64,000 nt of DNA from Reclinomonas americana ATCC 50394. Its lineage: Eukaryota > Jakobida > Jakobea > Jakobida. Shown in pieces: positions 10,807-20,572 of this stretch. The notes below the pieces were generated by a model. The model was not told where the DNA came from and ran no database searches. It saw only the letters and a program-made list of their open reading frames with translations. Location: NCBI GenBank assembly GCA_048213135.1, contig PS015014.1, positions 148,741-212,740 of the forward strand, in the 5' to 3' direction. How positions within the stretch are numbered: the first letter of the stretch is position 1; every line of letters begins with the position of its first letter. The translations under genes and the position numbers were made by a program.

Positions 10807-11953
10807 ATGGAGCCAACACAACCTGCTCTCAGCAATTTGTGCGACCACGTGCACGTCAGCAGCAAAGAGATATGGCAGGGAATCGCCCATATCGGACGCT
10901 GTGTTGTCAATGCCACCACCAACACCACGCGTACGAGTTTCGAATTCGTGCGCGTCAGTCACACCGTACGACCTCCTGTCGTCGAGACCACAGCCGCCGC
11001 CGCGACAGCAACCGCAGTGGCGACGCAGTCGGCACCGGCAGCCGTGGAATTGTGTTCAACCGCAACAACAGCAGCCGAGGAGTCGTTGTTCTCCGCCGGA
11101 TCGCCGCTTGTCGCACTGGGCGTGCTCACCGCGCTGTTGGCGCTCCTGGTCCTCATCATGTTCTATCAAAAGTGGCGCGAGGAACGCAGCCGTCGAGTCT
11201 TCGGTGCAGGAGACGTGATGAGTCGTCCTCCCGAGCCCGAGTACAACCACCACCACTATCAACCTCCTCCGCAGCAGTATCGCGATCGTGCTGCAGCTGC
11301 GCACATGCATGCTCCGGATCCAGTAATTGCCCCACAGATGAAGAAGGTGCTCATGGTCCTTCCCGGCTCACTTCAGGTTCGTGTGTGCGTGTACCTGGCC
11401 GGAGGTGCGGTGATCGTGACTGATTTTGGTTTTCGATTTGCAGAGTCCGAGCTGGGCCTCGATCATCCACACGGGTCGCACCATGGACTTTGACGTGCGT
11501 TTGGTGGGTGGTGGAGGCCGGCATTACGAGTACAACTCCAGAGACTTGCTGGTCGCCGACGCAGCGATCTGCATGCTTCGCATTGACCATCGAATGCATG
11601 AGAACAACATGCAGTCCATGATTGACGCGGCCCTTCTTGACTCGGGTGAGTCACGACAACTCTTCGCTCGATCGCTCGCAAGCACACAATTCTCACTGCG
11701 TCATTTTGCAGCCGCAGTGCCGCTGCACAAGCAGTACATGGTCATGTGCACGCCACAGACGGCGCCAATGTTGGACGACTACGGGTTGCGAACCATGCTC
11801 GGCGACCTGCTTGCCAAGAGGGGAGGATTGAGGAAGAACGTGCTCCGGCTGGTGTTCAACGACTGCATGCTGATGCAAGGCGAGAAGCTCGTTCCCGATG
11901 CACAAGTGCGAGACATGTTCAGCTTTATCAGAGACGCAGAGCATCTTCAATGA
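10807..11953 (+). CDS. Single-pass membrane protein with an unrecognised cytoplasmic domain
   Basis: Chosen start MEPTQPALSNLCDHVHV follows a Kozak-like gccATGg. The first 100 residues contain several N-glycosylation sequons (NATTNTTRT) and an Ala/Thr-rich stalk. One strong transmembrane segment follows (VALGVLTALLALLVLIMFYQ, about 11113-11170), then KWREERSRR, so the C-terminus should be cytoplasmic. Introns after PGSLQ and after AALLDS separate the C-terminal exons, which encode a compact domain (MDFDVRLVGGGGRHYEYNS, KQYMVMCTPQTAPMLDDYG, LVFNDCMLMQGEKLVPDAQ) ending FSFIRDAEHLQ. There is no clear signal peptide, so this may be a type III membrane protein, or the start may lie upstream. The family is not recognised. 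The last 26 bases of the CDS overlap the end of the convergent gene. Confidence 0.6.
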
Positions 11954-12889
11954 AAAAAGCAATCTGTCGCCAACAATCATCCGACACAGACAACTTGCCG
12001 CCGCCGCGAGTTGAGCCGACCACAACATGGCACACGCCGCGCACGTGCAAAGCATGCAAGTCGCGCTCTATCGCCTCCTGCAGGCCCAGTCTGTCCACGT
12101 CGCCAGCAGTGTCTGGAATGCAGCAGACCACACGGGTTGTTTGCGGCTGGATTCCTGCATGCCACACGCACGATGATGAATGCATTAGTTGTCTTCACCT
12201 AACAAAAAGAGTGTGGCATGCACAAGCTGCAAACCATGATGCCGGCGCAGGCGATCGATTACTGGTAACAGTTCCGCAGCTGGGCGGGAGCCTCGACCAT
12301 CGGCCAACCAAAAGAGCACAAGGTGATCATCTGCTTCTTCAGTGGTCTGCTCGGTTACCCGAGGTCGCTCCTTCTCGCCCTCCTCGACATGGTCAGTTAC
12401 GCACGTCTCGAGGGATTCCCGAGCACGCTCCTTCTTGTCCTCCTCGACGTGGTCAGTCACGCTCGTCTCCAAGGCCTCCCGAGGCCGCTTCCACTCGTCC
12501 TCCTCAGCATGGTCAGTCACGCACGTCTGCACGGCCTCCCGTGCCCGCTCCTCCTTGGAATTGTCGAGCCAGCGAACTCGAGAGGTCGGCACCTTTCTGC
12601 GTTGCAAGAAGTGCTCCCATCGTCTTTCTGCCTTTTTTGCACGAAAGCAAGGTGCCTGTGCGAATGCACATCAGCGTCACGGACAGGTTGGAGAGAGAGA
12701 GAGAGAGAGAGTGGAAGTGGTGAGACGCACCAGCCGATCGTGTTGCACAAGCACGTTGATCACAGTACGAGTGCGCTCAACGACGTCGACCACTGGCAAC
12801 TCTACATCCCGATCTGGCTCATGACTGTGATCGGGGGCCACGCTATGTGAGATGCTCAACTTGCCAAACTGCTCGGTGAGATTGCGCAT
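11928..12889 (-). CDS. Unrecognised protein with charged 20-residue tandem repeats
   Basis: Starts MRNLTEQFGKLSISHSV. An intron follows QHDRL (donor gtgcgt), leading to a basic helical exon (RAKKAERRWEHFLQRRKVP). Then come about three and a third copies of a charged repeat of the form KERAREALETSVTDHVEEDE. The C-terminal part looks like a small globular domain: ADDHLVLFWLADGRGSRPA, an intron after LFLLG, then QTTRVVCCIPDTAGDVDRL and HVRGVCHVVVGSTRGGG, ending EDALRL with TGA at 11928-11930. The stop lies inside the last codons of the convergent membrane-protein gene, so the two coding regions overlap by 26 bp. The family is unknown. Upstream minus-strand sequence to 13169 is open but lacks coding character. 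Confidence 0.5.
12360..12559. repeat. 60-bp tandem repeat (about 3.3 copies) inside a coding exon
   Basis: Three full units and part of a fourth, each 60 bp, lie end to end. All share the core ggtcagt(t/c)acgc and a ctcctc run. The period is a multiple of three, so on the minus strand each unit adds exactly 20 residues without a frame change. Units differ at several positions, mostly third codon positions, so the array is not brand new. Confidence 0.85.
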
Positions 12890-13216
12890 GTCGACAGTGG
12901 AGGGTTGCTTGCGCTCGCGCCCAGCCTGGCAGTACGTGTCGTAAGTGAGATTGCACCGAATTCATCACATCATCAACTTCACCAACCTCGTCGTGCTTCG
13001 CTGTACGGTTCCCCATCGTGTGTGGTATGCTGCGCACTTGCTGCGTCAACTCGGTGCGAATGGTGCGTTTCGGATCACCGCGTGGTGTGATCCGCCGGAT
13101 TTGAAATACACCATGTCCGAAATCAGTTGACAATATCTGCCTGGTCGATTTCCGTTCAGTCACGCACATTTCTCCTTCCTTCTCGGAGCGCAGACAAACA
13201 ATCTCACCAGTAAGCC

Positions 13217-14992
13217 ATGGGAATCACTCAGTCGGTACGCCTCGTTTGCATATAACACCCACAGGTCGGCAAACTCACTCACATGCGAACAGCGGTCGCC
13301 ATCACCGCCCCCACGTCGGCAAGCACCACCACCACCGCCTCGTCAAGCGGCGCCACCACCACCACCGCCGCCGCCACCTCCGCCTCCACCACCACCAGTT
13401 GTCCGCGCGCCCAGCCCCGTGGAACCAATGGAGGCACCCGACGCCCCAGAAGTGGCATGTGTCAGAACCACCCGCTCGCTCAAGTTCATCATCACTCTTC
13501 ACGAGGACGACGACGAGGAGCAAATCATCGAGCACGTCATGGGTTTCCAGGTCACAGATCCGGCTCGACCCCACAGCGCGACCGTGGACATTCCGGTGAT
13601 GCGCGATCGACGCACTGGCAAAATCCGCGGCGAGTACACCGTTGGCGACCTGGCCCCCGGCCAAGGCGTCACGCGCATCTTCCGCATCTTGGTCAATCAC
13701 CAAGAGATCGAGGAAGATAGCGCATGGACACCACGCCGCACGTACTACACGCTGCGACAGCTGCCCGACAGTATCGATGAAGCGCGGCAACAGATCCTTG
13801 GTTTCCTGGAGAGCGTGGAGCCAGCCAATCCGCAACCAGAGACGCCCCTGCGCCATAGTTGTCCGGTGTCGCGCTTCCGCCTGCAAGTGTTTGGTGAGTC
13901 GTGACTTCCACAGCATGCCATTCCTCTCTTTTTATCGTTTCTCACCTCGTGTATGCACTCCACTCCTCACAGGCGAGGCTCAGAGCGGCAAGAGTTCGTT
14001 TTTCAACACAGTCAAATCGATTCTGGAGAAGCGCTACTGCGCGTCAGCCGTTGTCGGCGCACATGTAGGAACCTCGGGCGTCGGAGTCACTCATCATTGG
14101 TTCTCCACACACATTGGCAAGGGAATTGCGCTGCTGGAGAGTTGGTGCGTCGAATAGTTCAGTTGCTCACTCCCTCCCAACGAAGTCTTTCTCTCACTCG
14201 GTACGACATGACACAGGGGGTTCTGCCTCACCGACGACGGTCAACCGCGCGGTGCGGCAGCAGCTGAAGCCACGCAAGCACTGAGCGACACGGACAGTAC
14301 TGTGGCGGCCTCGTATGCACTCCACCTCGAGCCAATGCTGATTGGAGCTCTTCCGGAGGATTTCGACTGTGTCAGAGACCACATTCCCGAGCTCGAGGAG
14401 CCCACCCTCGAACGCTGCGCGCACTGCGTCATCCTCCTCGTCCGTGCCTCGGCCCTCACCGACTTGGACCGCCTGCGTCGGTACAGAGTCTTCTACAGCA
14501 AGCTCCTGGATCGCGGCCTGCAGCCACTGGTGGTCGTCACCATGTGCGACATGATCGACTCCAACATTAGCTGCGGCTCAGTTGCCGCCATCGACGAGAG
14601 CAATCCCGTCGAGGAGGCACTGAGCAAGTTCGCCGAAGACTTCGCCGTCGACCGCAGCCACATCTTCCCCATCGTCAATTATCGCGGTCCGTACGCACAA
14701 CCCGATGCAGGTGATCAACGTAACCAATGCGTCGCCACCTCCGTCATGCATCTCACCCCTTGTCACAGCACTCGAGTACTTGGTGCTCAGCGTACTGAGG
14801 GAGGCCGTGTACCGCGCCCACGATTTCATCGGTGAGTTGTGCATCATTCTCTTCATGCACACGCGCGCGCAACAATGCACTCAAACACACTGTGTAGCTG
14901 GCGGCAACATGAGGCGATACAATGGTCACCGTTTTCCCCCCGCGCGAGTTCCCAGACCCAGCAGGACGGCGGCTGATAGCGTCAACGCCTAA
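13217..14992 (+). CDS. IFI44-like GTPase, copy A (myristoylation exon, polyproline, GTPase)
   Basis: Dynamin-related-like GTPase of the IFI44/IFI44L type. The first exon encodes only MGITQS, which fits the N-myristoylation consensus MGxxx(S/T). A 58-nt intron leads to a polyproline exon, then a conserved beta-rich region (RTTRSLKFIITLHEDDDEEQ, VTDPARPHSATVDIPVM, GEYTVGDLAPGQGVTRIF). The GTPase domain has a P-loop GEAQSGKSS created across an intron, a switch region GTSGVGVTHHW, a G3-like ESWG (Glu replaces the usual Asp), and TMCDMID at the G4 position. The final exons read ALEYLVLSVLREAVYRAHDF, matching the C-terminal helix of IFI44. IFI44 proteins carry an N-terminal TLDc domain; here a different N-terminus is present. 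It likely acts at a membrane. Copy B lies 2.2 kb downstream in the same direction. Confidence 0.72.
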
Positions 14993-15409
14993 ATGAGCGC
15001 ATAGTAAGAGACGCACGCGCGAAATGAAAGCACAAGTTAATGAATGAAATCGCCATGGAACGAACCACTCGAGCACAGAGAGATGGACCTCAGAGTATTA
15101 ATCACATGCAACCTAAACGCCGTGGAGCAGTGTCGCGTGAGAACATGATGTACTCATAAAGCAATCCATGTAATATACCTTATCGATATCCAGTGTCATT
15201 GCTGTGTTTCCCGTGTTCCTCTTAACGCCAACTGGTGCGAATTGTGCACGATGTGATCCGCGTCAGATTGGTACAATCTGCCGGATATCAAACGAACCAA
15301 CCCGTATGGAATGATTTCGACCAGTGACAGCAAGCTGCCCTGTCGCATTTCCATTAGTTGCACACTTTTCTTCTTCCGTCTCGGAGCGCAAACAGTCTCA
15401 CCAAAGGTT
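14993..15409. promoter_or_regulatory. Spacer and duplicated promoter between the two GTPase genes
   Basis: No open frame of note. The right half repeats elements found upstream of copy A (gtgatccgc near 15250 and tctcggagcgcaaac near 15380), so it is probably the copy-B promoter. The left half is AT-richer and should hold the copy-A 3' UTR and polyadenylation site. Confidence 0.45.
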
Positions 15410-17154
15410 ATGGGTAGCAGACACTCGGTACGCCTGTTTGCACGTGGCACTCACAGCTCTGCTCACTCAGCAATTGACTCGTGAACAGCGACCGCCACCA
15501 CCGCCACCGCGTCGACCGACACCGCGACAAGCACCACCGCGGCCACCACCACCACCACCACCACCACCAGCGCAACCTCGTCAAGTAGCGCAACCGCGAC
15601 CTCGTCCAGCAGCGCCAACGCAACCTCGTCAAGCGCCACCACCACCACCGCCACCGCCGCCACCGCCTCCTCCTCCTCCTCCGCCACCTCCGCCTCCACC
15701 TCCACCACCACCAGTTGTCCGCGCACCCAGCCCCGTGGAACCAATGGAGGCACCCGACATCCCAGAAGTGGAGTGCCTCAGGACCACTCGCTCGCTCAAG
15801 TTCATCATCACTCTCCCCGAGGCTGCCGACGAGGAGCAAATCATCGAGCACGTCGTGGGGTTCGAAGTCACAGATCCGGCCCGACCCCACAGCGCGACCG
15901 TGGACATTCCAGTGATGCGCGATCGACGCACTGGCAAAATCCGCGGCGAGTACACCGTTGGCGATCTGGCCCCCGGCCAAGGCGTCACGCGCATCTTCCG
16001 CATCTTGGTCAATCATCAGGAGATCAAGGAGGACAGCGCGTGGACGCCACGCCGCACGTACTACACGTTGCGACAGCTGCCCGACAGTATCGACGACGCA
16101 CGCCAACAGATGCTTGTCTTCCTGGAGAACCTGGAGCCAGCCAATCCCCCATCGGAGACGCCTCTGCGTCCCTGCCCGGTGTCGCGCTTCCGCCTGCAAG
16201 TGTTTGGTAAGTTGCAACTCCCACAGCATGCCCCTCCTCTCTCCTCTGCTTCTCACCCATGTATGCGCTCATAGGCGAGGCTCAGAGCGGCAAAAGTTCG
16301 TTTTTCAACACAGTCACATCGATTCTGGAGAAGCGCTACTGCGCGATGGCCGTGGTCGGTGCACATGTAGGAACCTCGGGTGTCGGTGTCACTCATCACT
16401 GGTTCTCCACACCCATTGGCAAGGGCATTGCGCTGCTGGAGAGTTGGTGCGCACAAAAAATCCAGTCGCTCACTCCCTCCCAACGATCTCACTCAGTCTG
16501 TGATGACACAGGGGATTCTGCCTCAGCGACGACGGTCAGCCGGCAGCAGCAGAAGCCATGCAAGGGGTGGATGATACGGACAGTACTGTGGCGGCCTCGT
16601 ACGCACGCCACCTCGAGCCGATGGTGACTGGCGATCTCCCTGAGAACTTCAACTGCGTCACCGACCACATTCCCGAGCTGGAGGAGCCCACCGCCGACCG
16701 CTGCGCGCACAGTGCCATTCTCCTCATCCGCGCCTCGGCCCTCACCGACTTGGACCGCCTGCGTCGGTACAGAGTCTTCTACGGCAAGCTCCTGGATCGC
16801 GGCCTGCAGCCACTGGTGGTCGTCACCATGTGCGACATGATCGACTCCAACATTAGCTGCGGCTCAGTCGCCGCCATCGCCGAGAGCAATCCCGTCGAGG
16901 AGGCACTGAGCAAGTTCGCTGAAGACTTCGCCGTCGACCGCAGCCACATCTTTCCCATCGTCAACTATCGCGGTCCGTACGCACAACCCGATGCAGGTGA
17001 TCAACGTAACCAATGCGTCGCCACCTCCGTCATGCATCTCACCCCTTGTCACAGCACTCGAGTACCTGGTGCTCAGCGTACTGAGGGAGGCCGTGTACCG
17101 CGCCCACGATTTCATCGGTGAGTTGTGCATCATTCTCTTCATGCACACGCGCGC
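15410..17154 (+). CDS. IFI44-like GTPase, copy B (last exon lost in gap)
   Basis: Paralogue of copy A with the same layout. Exon one is only MGSRHS, again a myristoylation consensus, followed by a 43-nt intron. The polyproline exon is longer, with more than 25 consecutive prolines before VVRAPSPVEPMEAPD. The beta-rich region and GTPase domain follow (P-loop GEAQSGKSS, ESWG, TMCDMID). Most substitutions relative to copy A lie in the first two thirds. The intron at 16997-17054 is identical to the copy-A intron at 14711-14768. The last intron starts at about 17117 and the terminal exon lies in the gap 17155-17256. Domain integrity suggests a functional gene. The pair could form homo- or hetero-oligomers at membranes, as related GTPases do; that is inference. 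Confidence 0.7.
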
Positions 17155-17256
17155 NNNNNNNNNNNNNNNNNNNNNNNNNNNNNNNNNNNNNNNNNNNNNN
17201 NNNNNNNNNNNNNNNNNNNNNNNNNNNNNNNNNNNNNNNNNNNNNNNNNNNNNNNN

Positions 17257-20200
17257 CGTTTCTTGTTGCCGACACGGTGTGCGTGGCAGTGCTCGACAAT
17301 GGCCTGTCGGAGATCTCGATGGACATATCGTACTTTTGCGACACGCTCACCTCGCTATGCATCTCGAGTCAGCACTTGACCAAGGTCTCTTCGTCCTCCT
17401 CCTCCTCTTCCTCCTCCTGTTGCGAAAGTTCTCATGCCCCGTTCGCAGATTGAGCGACTGGGCCGTCTGCCAAACCTCGTGGAGCTGTTCTTGTACGAGA
17501 ACGCGATCGAGCGAGTGGAAAACCTGGAAGGGTGCCCCAATCTGCAAAAGCTGTGGTTGTACTCGAATCAGATCACCTCGTTGCGCGGCATTGAGCCGCT
17601 CGGCAACTTGCGCGAGCTGTGGTTGCAGGGTCAGTGATAGCCGTTGCCGCGTTGATGTTTGCCTCTCGCGTACACGCTCTCACACACATACAGACAACAA
17701 GCTCACGGAAGTGGAGGAGCTGGCGTACCTCATCAATCTGCAGTCACTGGATCTCACCATGAACGAGATCCGCAGCTTCCGTGTGCTGGAGGTGCTGGCG
17801 CACCTGCCGGCGTTGCAGCACTTGTCGTTTGCCAACACGCACTTCTCGCCGTGCCCGATTGCGCTGGTGGATGAGTACGAAGACTTTGTCGTTCTCTACC
17901 TCAAGTCACTGCGCACACTCGACGGCAAGCCAATCACCGACTCCTCCCGTGAGGAGATCAAGGACGTGTATCTGCAGAGTGCACTCCGTTTCAACGACGA
18001 GGTCGAGGGTATTAAGCGCGAGACGGCCAGCCAGTTGCAGATTCTGGATGAGAAGATTCAGATGTATCGCGATGAAGCTCGCGAGTTCTCCAACAAGCTG
18101 GGCCAGGCACTGAAGAGTTTGCGCAAGGTGAGCGGTGTGAAGCACAGCGCTGCTTCTTGATTTCTCCCCCATCTCACGCACCTTTGTGCAGGTCGTCGAA
18201 GAGGGCCGACAGGTGCTTTGCGTGCTGTTGCAGTACCTCTGACGGCAACGGTATACTGTGGCTGACACGTGCGCTTTCGTTGCAGGCACTGAGTGGAGAG
18301 ATGGAGCGACTGCAACAGATTCGAGACTCAAATTTTCGGGCGCTGGAGGCCGCCCTGCTCAACGTCGAGTCGCAGTACGAGCAGGAGGTGGAGAAGATGG
18401 TGCGCGCCGAGCGAGAGAAGATTCGAGTTGCGTGCCAGCCTGTTCCCCGTGTTCTTCCCCTCTTCTGAATTGTTGCCATGCAGCTGGAGGAAATGTTTTA
18501 CCCGCGTGTGTGTGAGAGCATTGAGAGGCTGAAAGTCGAAGCGCAACTAATGCTGTCGGCCCTCTCACGTACCAACTCCACCTGTCTGGGCATGTCGGTG
18601 GACGAGAGTGCACCCGAGTACACATTTGCGGTGTCGTCGTACTCTAGACACAGCACCACCACAACGCATCGTGAGGCCGTGCGCTTGTATCGAGTGTTGA
18701 AGGTCTCGCTGGTCCAGAGTCGTGGGAGGCACACGCGCGATTTACTCACTCGCGCCATAGGTGTTCCAAGTGCAACACACGCTGGCGCAGGAGACATTTT
18801 CGCGCATCACTGGCACTGGAGCCGTATCCGTGCAGCGTGTGTACATGGTGGCGCCAGAACCACGGCGCTTCCGGCATTTCATCGACGTCGGACTGCAGCG
18901 ATACGAAGGCGAAGTGGATGTTGCGTTTTTTTCTTCTGTGTTCTTCTGCTTGCTGTTGTTGAATGTTGCTTACGTGGTTGCTGGCAGGAACCCGATCCAA
19001 TGTCGCAGTTGCGAGCGCAGCGGGAGAGCACGTACGATCGGAAACTGCATTTCTTTGTGGATCCGTTTGCCGCACTCGATCACTGGAGGTGCGATACGGT
19101 CAGCAGACACGCTCGCAACTGCGCAGTGTGATGACCGCCTTGTTGCATGCAGATCCGGCATGACGGGAATGATTGGTGCCGGCGATGCGGATTGGGTAGA
19201 ACAAAGTGCCTCGTGCCCCACTCTGTTCATGTGTCGTCTTGCGGTGCCGCACGGCTCAGGGCGCATGCAGCTGCAGTTGGAATCGGCTCACCTCGATGCA
19301 GAAGGTCAGCGACCGCACACTCTCTCCTTGTGAGGTCCGAACCTCGCGGTGCGCGACTGACGAAAAACTCTTGGTCGTTGGCAGTGCATTTTGCGGACAC
19401 GAGTCGAACCAATGTGGAGGTGCTGGAGGTACCGTTGATGGTGCATCAGTGCATTGTGGATTTTGCAGTGCAGCTGATTCCCGCCCGAGACAGCTTCCCC
19501 CCGCTGGAGGTGTGGCCCACCTGCTTTTGTCTTATCACCGCTCTCGTACTCATCACTCACTCGTTTTCCATTTTACCCATTGCTGCAGACCGACAGCTCG
19601 CTACAAGAGTACTTGATGGCGGTGGCCTTCCGTGGATACCTGCAGGAGGTACCAGTGGGCGGTCAGGAGGCTCTCACGGCCAAGTTGCGGGAGCTGGAGG
19701 CGCAGGTGGAGAGCGAATTCTGGTCATTCCAGATTCAGATGTGGAACGAAATGGACCCGGCCACGGCCAACAAGCTGCGGGCCTACCAAACGGAGCAGCA
19801 GATGCTGGAGTCGGAACTCGAGGAGCTGCAGACGCAGATTGCGGCTGAGCGGAGATTGCAGGAGAGTGTGCTGCTGCAAAACAAGGCGCGGAAGAAGGCC
19901 CAGACGGCAGCCGTCGGCAACGTTGGTGGCAAGTTGGGTCGGCGCGCACCAAGTGAGAAAGAGTCGGATTCCGATTCCGAATCGTCTGGCGGAGGTGTGT
20001 TGGCTGGACGCACGCCTGTTTCTCCACGCTGTGCCCTCACTGAGTCTTCTGCAGAGTCATCAATGAGAGACCCCTCGTCGCCGCCATCAGTGGCCGCGTC
20101 CCCTGTGGCTCCGGCCCCCGCTGGCAAGACCGGCAAGGCCGGTAAGACGGCCCCTGCTGCTGCTGCTCCGGCTGCACCAGCCGCTGCCGCGTCGCCAGCT

Positions 20201-20302
20201 GGCGCCTCTCCGTCACCACCGGCCGGTGCTGGCGGCAAGCGAGGTGGTGCAGCAGCAGCCGCAGCGCCGTCCACACGCGGTGGCCGAGGCCGTGGCCGGT
20301 AG
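17257..20302 (+). CDS. LRR and coiled-coil protein, LRRC9-like (5' end in gap)
   Basis: The clean part begins DTVCVAVLDNGLSEISMDIS. SDS22-type leucine-rich repeats then span about 17440-17900: NLVELFLYENAIERVENLEG, NLQKLWLYSNQITSLRGIEP and LQSLDLTMNEIRSFRVLEV, capped by KSLRTLDGKPIT. Long coiled coils follow (18000-18470 and 19620-19900). Between them are exons such as VQRVYMVAPEPRRFRHFIDV and STYDRKLHFFVDPF that recall the PARP-like segment of LRRC9, though I cannot confirm this. The tail is Ala/Pro-rich and basic, ending GGRGRGR with TAG at 20300-20302. About ten introns. LRRC9 and similar LRR proteins are often axonemal, so a flagellar role is plausible but inferred. The start codon lies in the 17155-17256 gap. 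Confidence 0.6.
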
Positions 20303-20306
20303 CACC

Positions 20307-20572
20307 NNNNNNNNNNNNNNNNNNNNNNNNNNNNNNNNNNNNNNNNNNNNNNNNNNNNNNNNNNNNNNNNNNNNNNNNNNNNNNNNNNNNNNNNNNNNNN
20401 NNNNNNNNNNNNNNNNNNNNNNNNNNNNNNNNNNNNNNNNNNNNNNNNNNNNNNNNNNNNNNNNNNNNNNNNNNNNNNNNNNNNNNNNNNNNNNNNNNNN
20501 NNNNNNNNNNNNNNNNNNNNNNNNNNNNNNNNNNNNNNNNNNNNNNNNNNNNNNNNNNNNNNNNNNNNNNNN
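20307..20572. other. Assembly gap hiding the N-terminus of the giant surface protein
   Basis: A run of 266 N bases. The LRR gene ends 4 bp before it, and sequence after it is already in the middle of a repeat module. If the gap size is true, the start codon, signal peptide and the first half-module must all fit here. Confidence 0.9.

Larger units (their letters stand above)
13000..17154 (+). repeat. Tandem gene duplication, unit about 2.19 kb
   Basis: Start codons of the two GTPase genes are 2193 bp apart. Similarity begins before the coding region: both promoters share gtgatccgc-type sequence and a tctcggagcgca block just before the start. It runs through matching exon-intron structure to the end of the clean sequence at 17154. 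Early introns have diverged strongly, while late exons and one late intron are almost or fully identical. Confidence 0.85.

Noticed and set aside
15408-16256. A long minus-strand frame rich in Trp and Arg
   Set aside because: It is the complement of the polyproline exon and beta-rich region of GTPase copy B and has no independent support.
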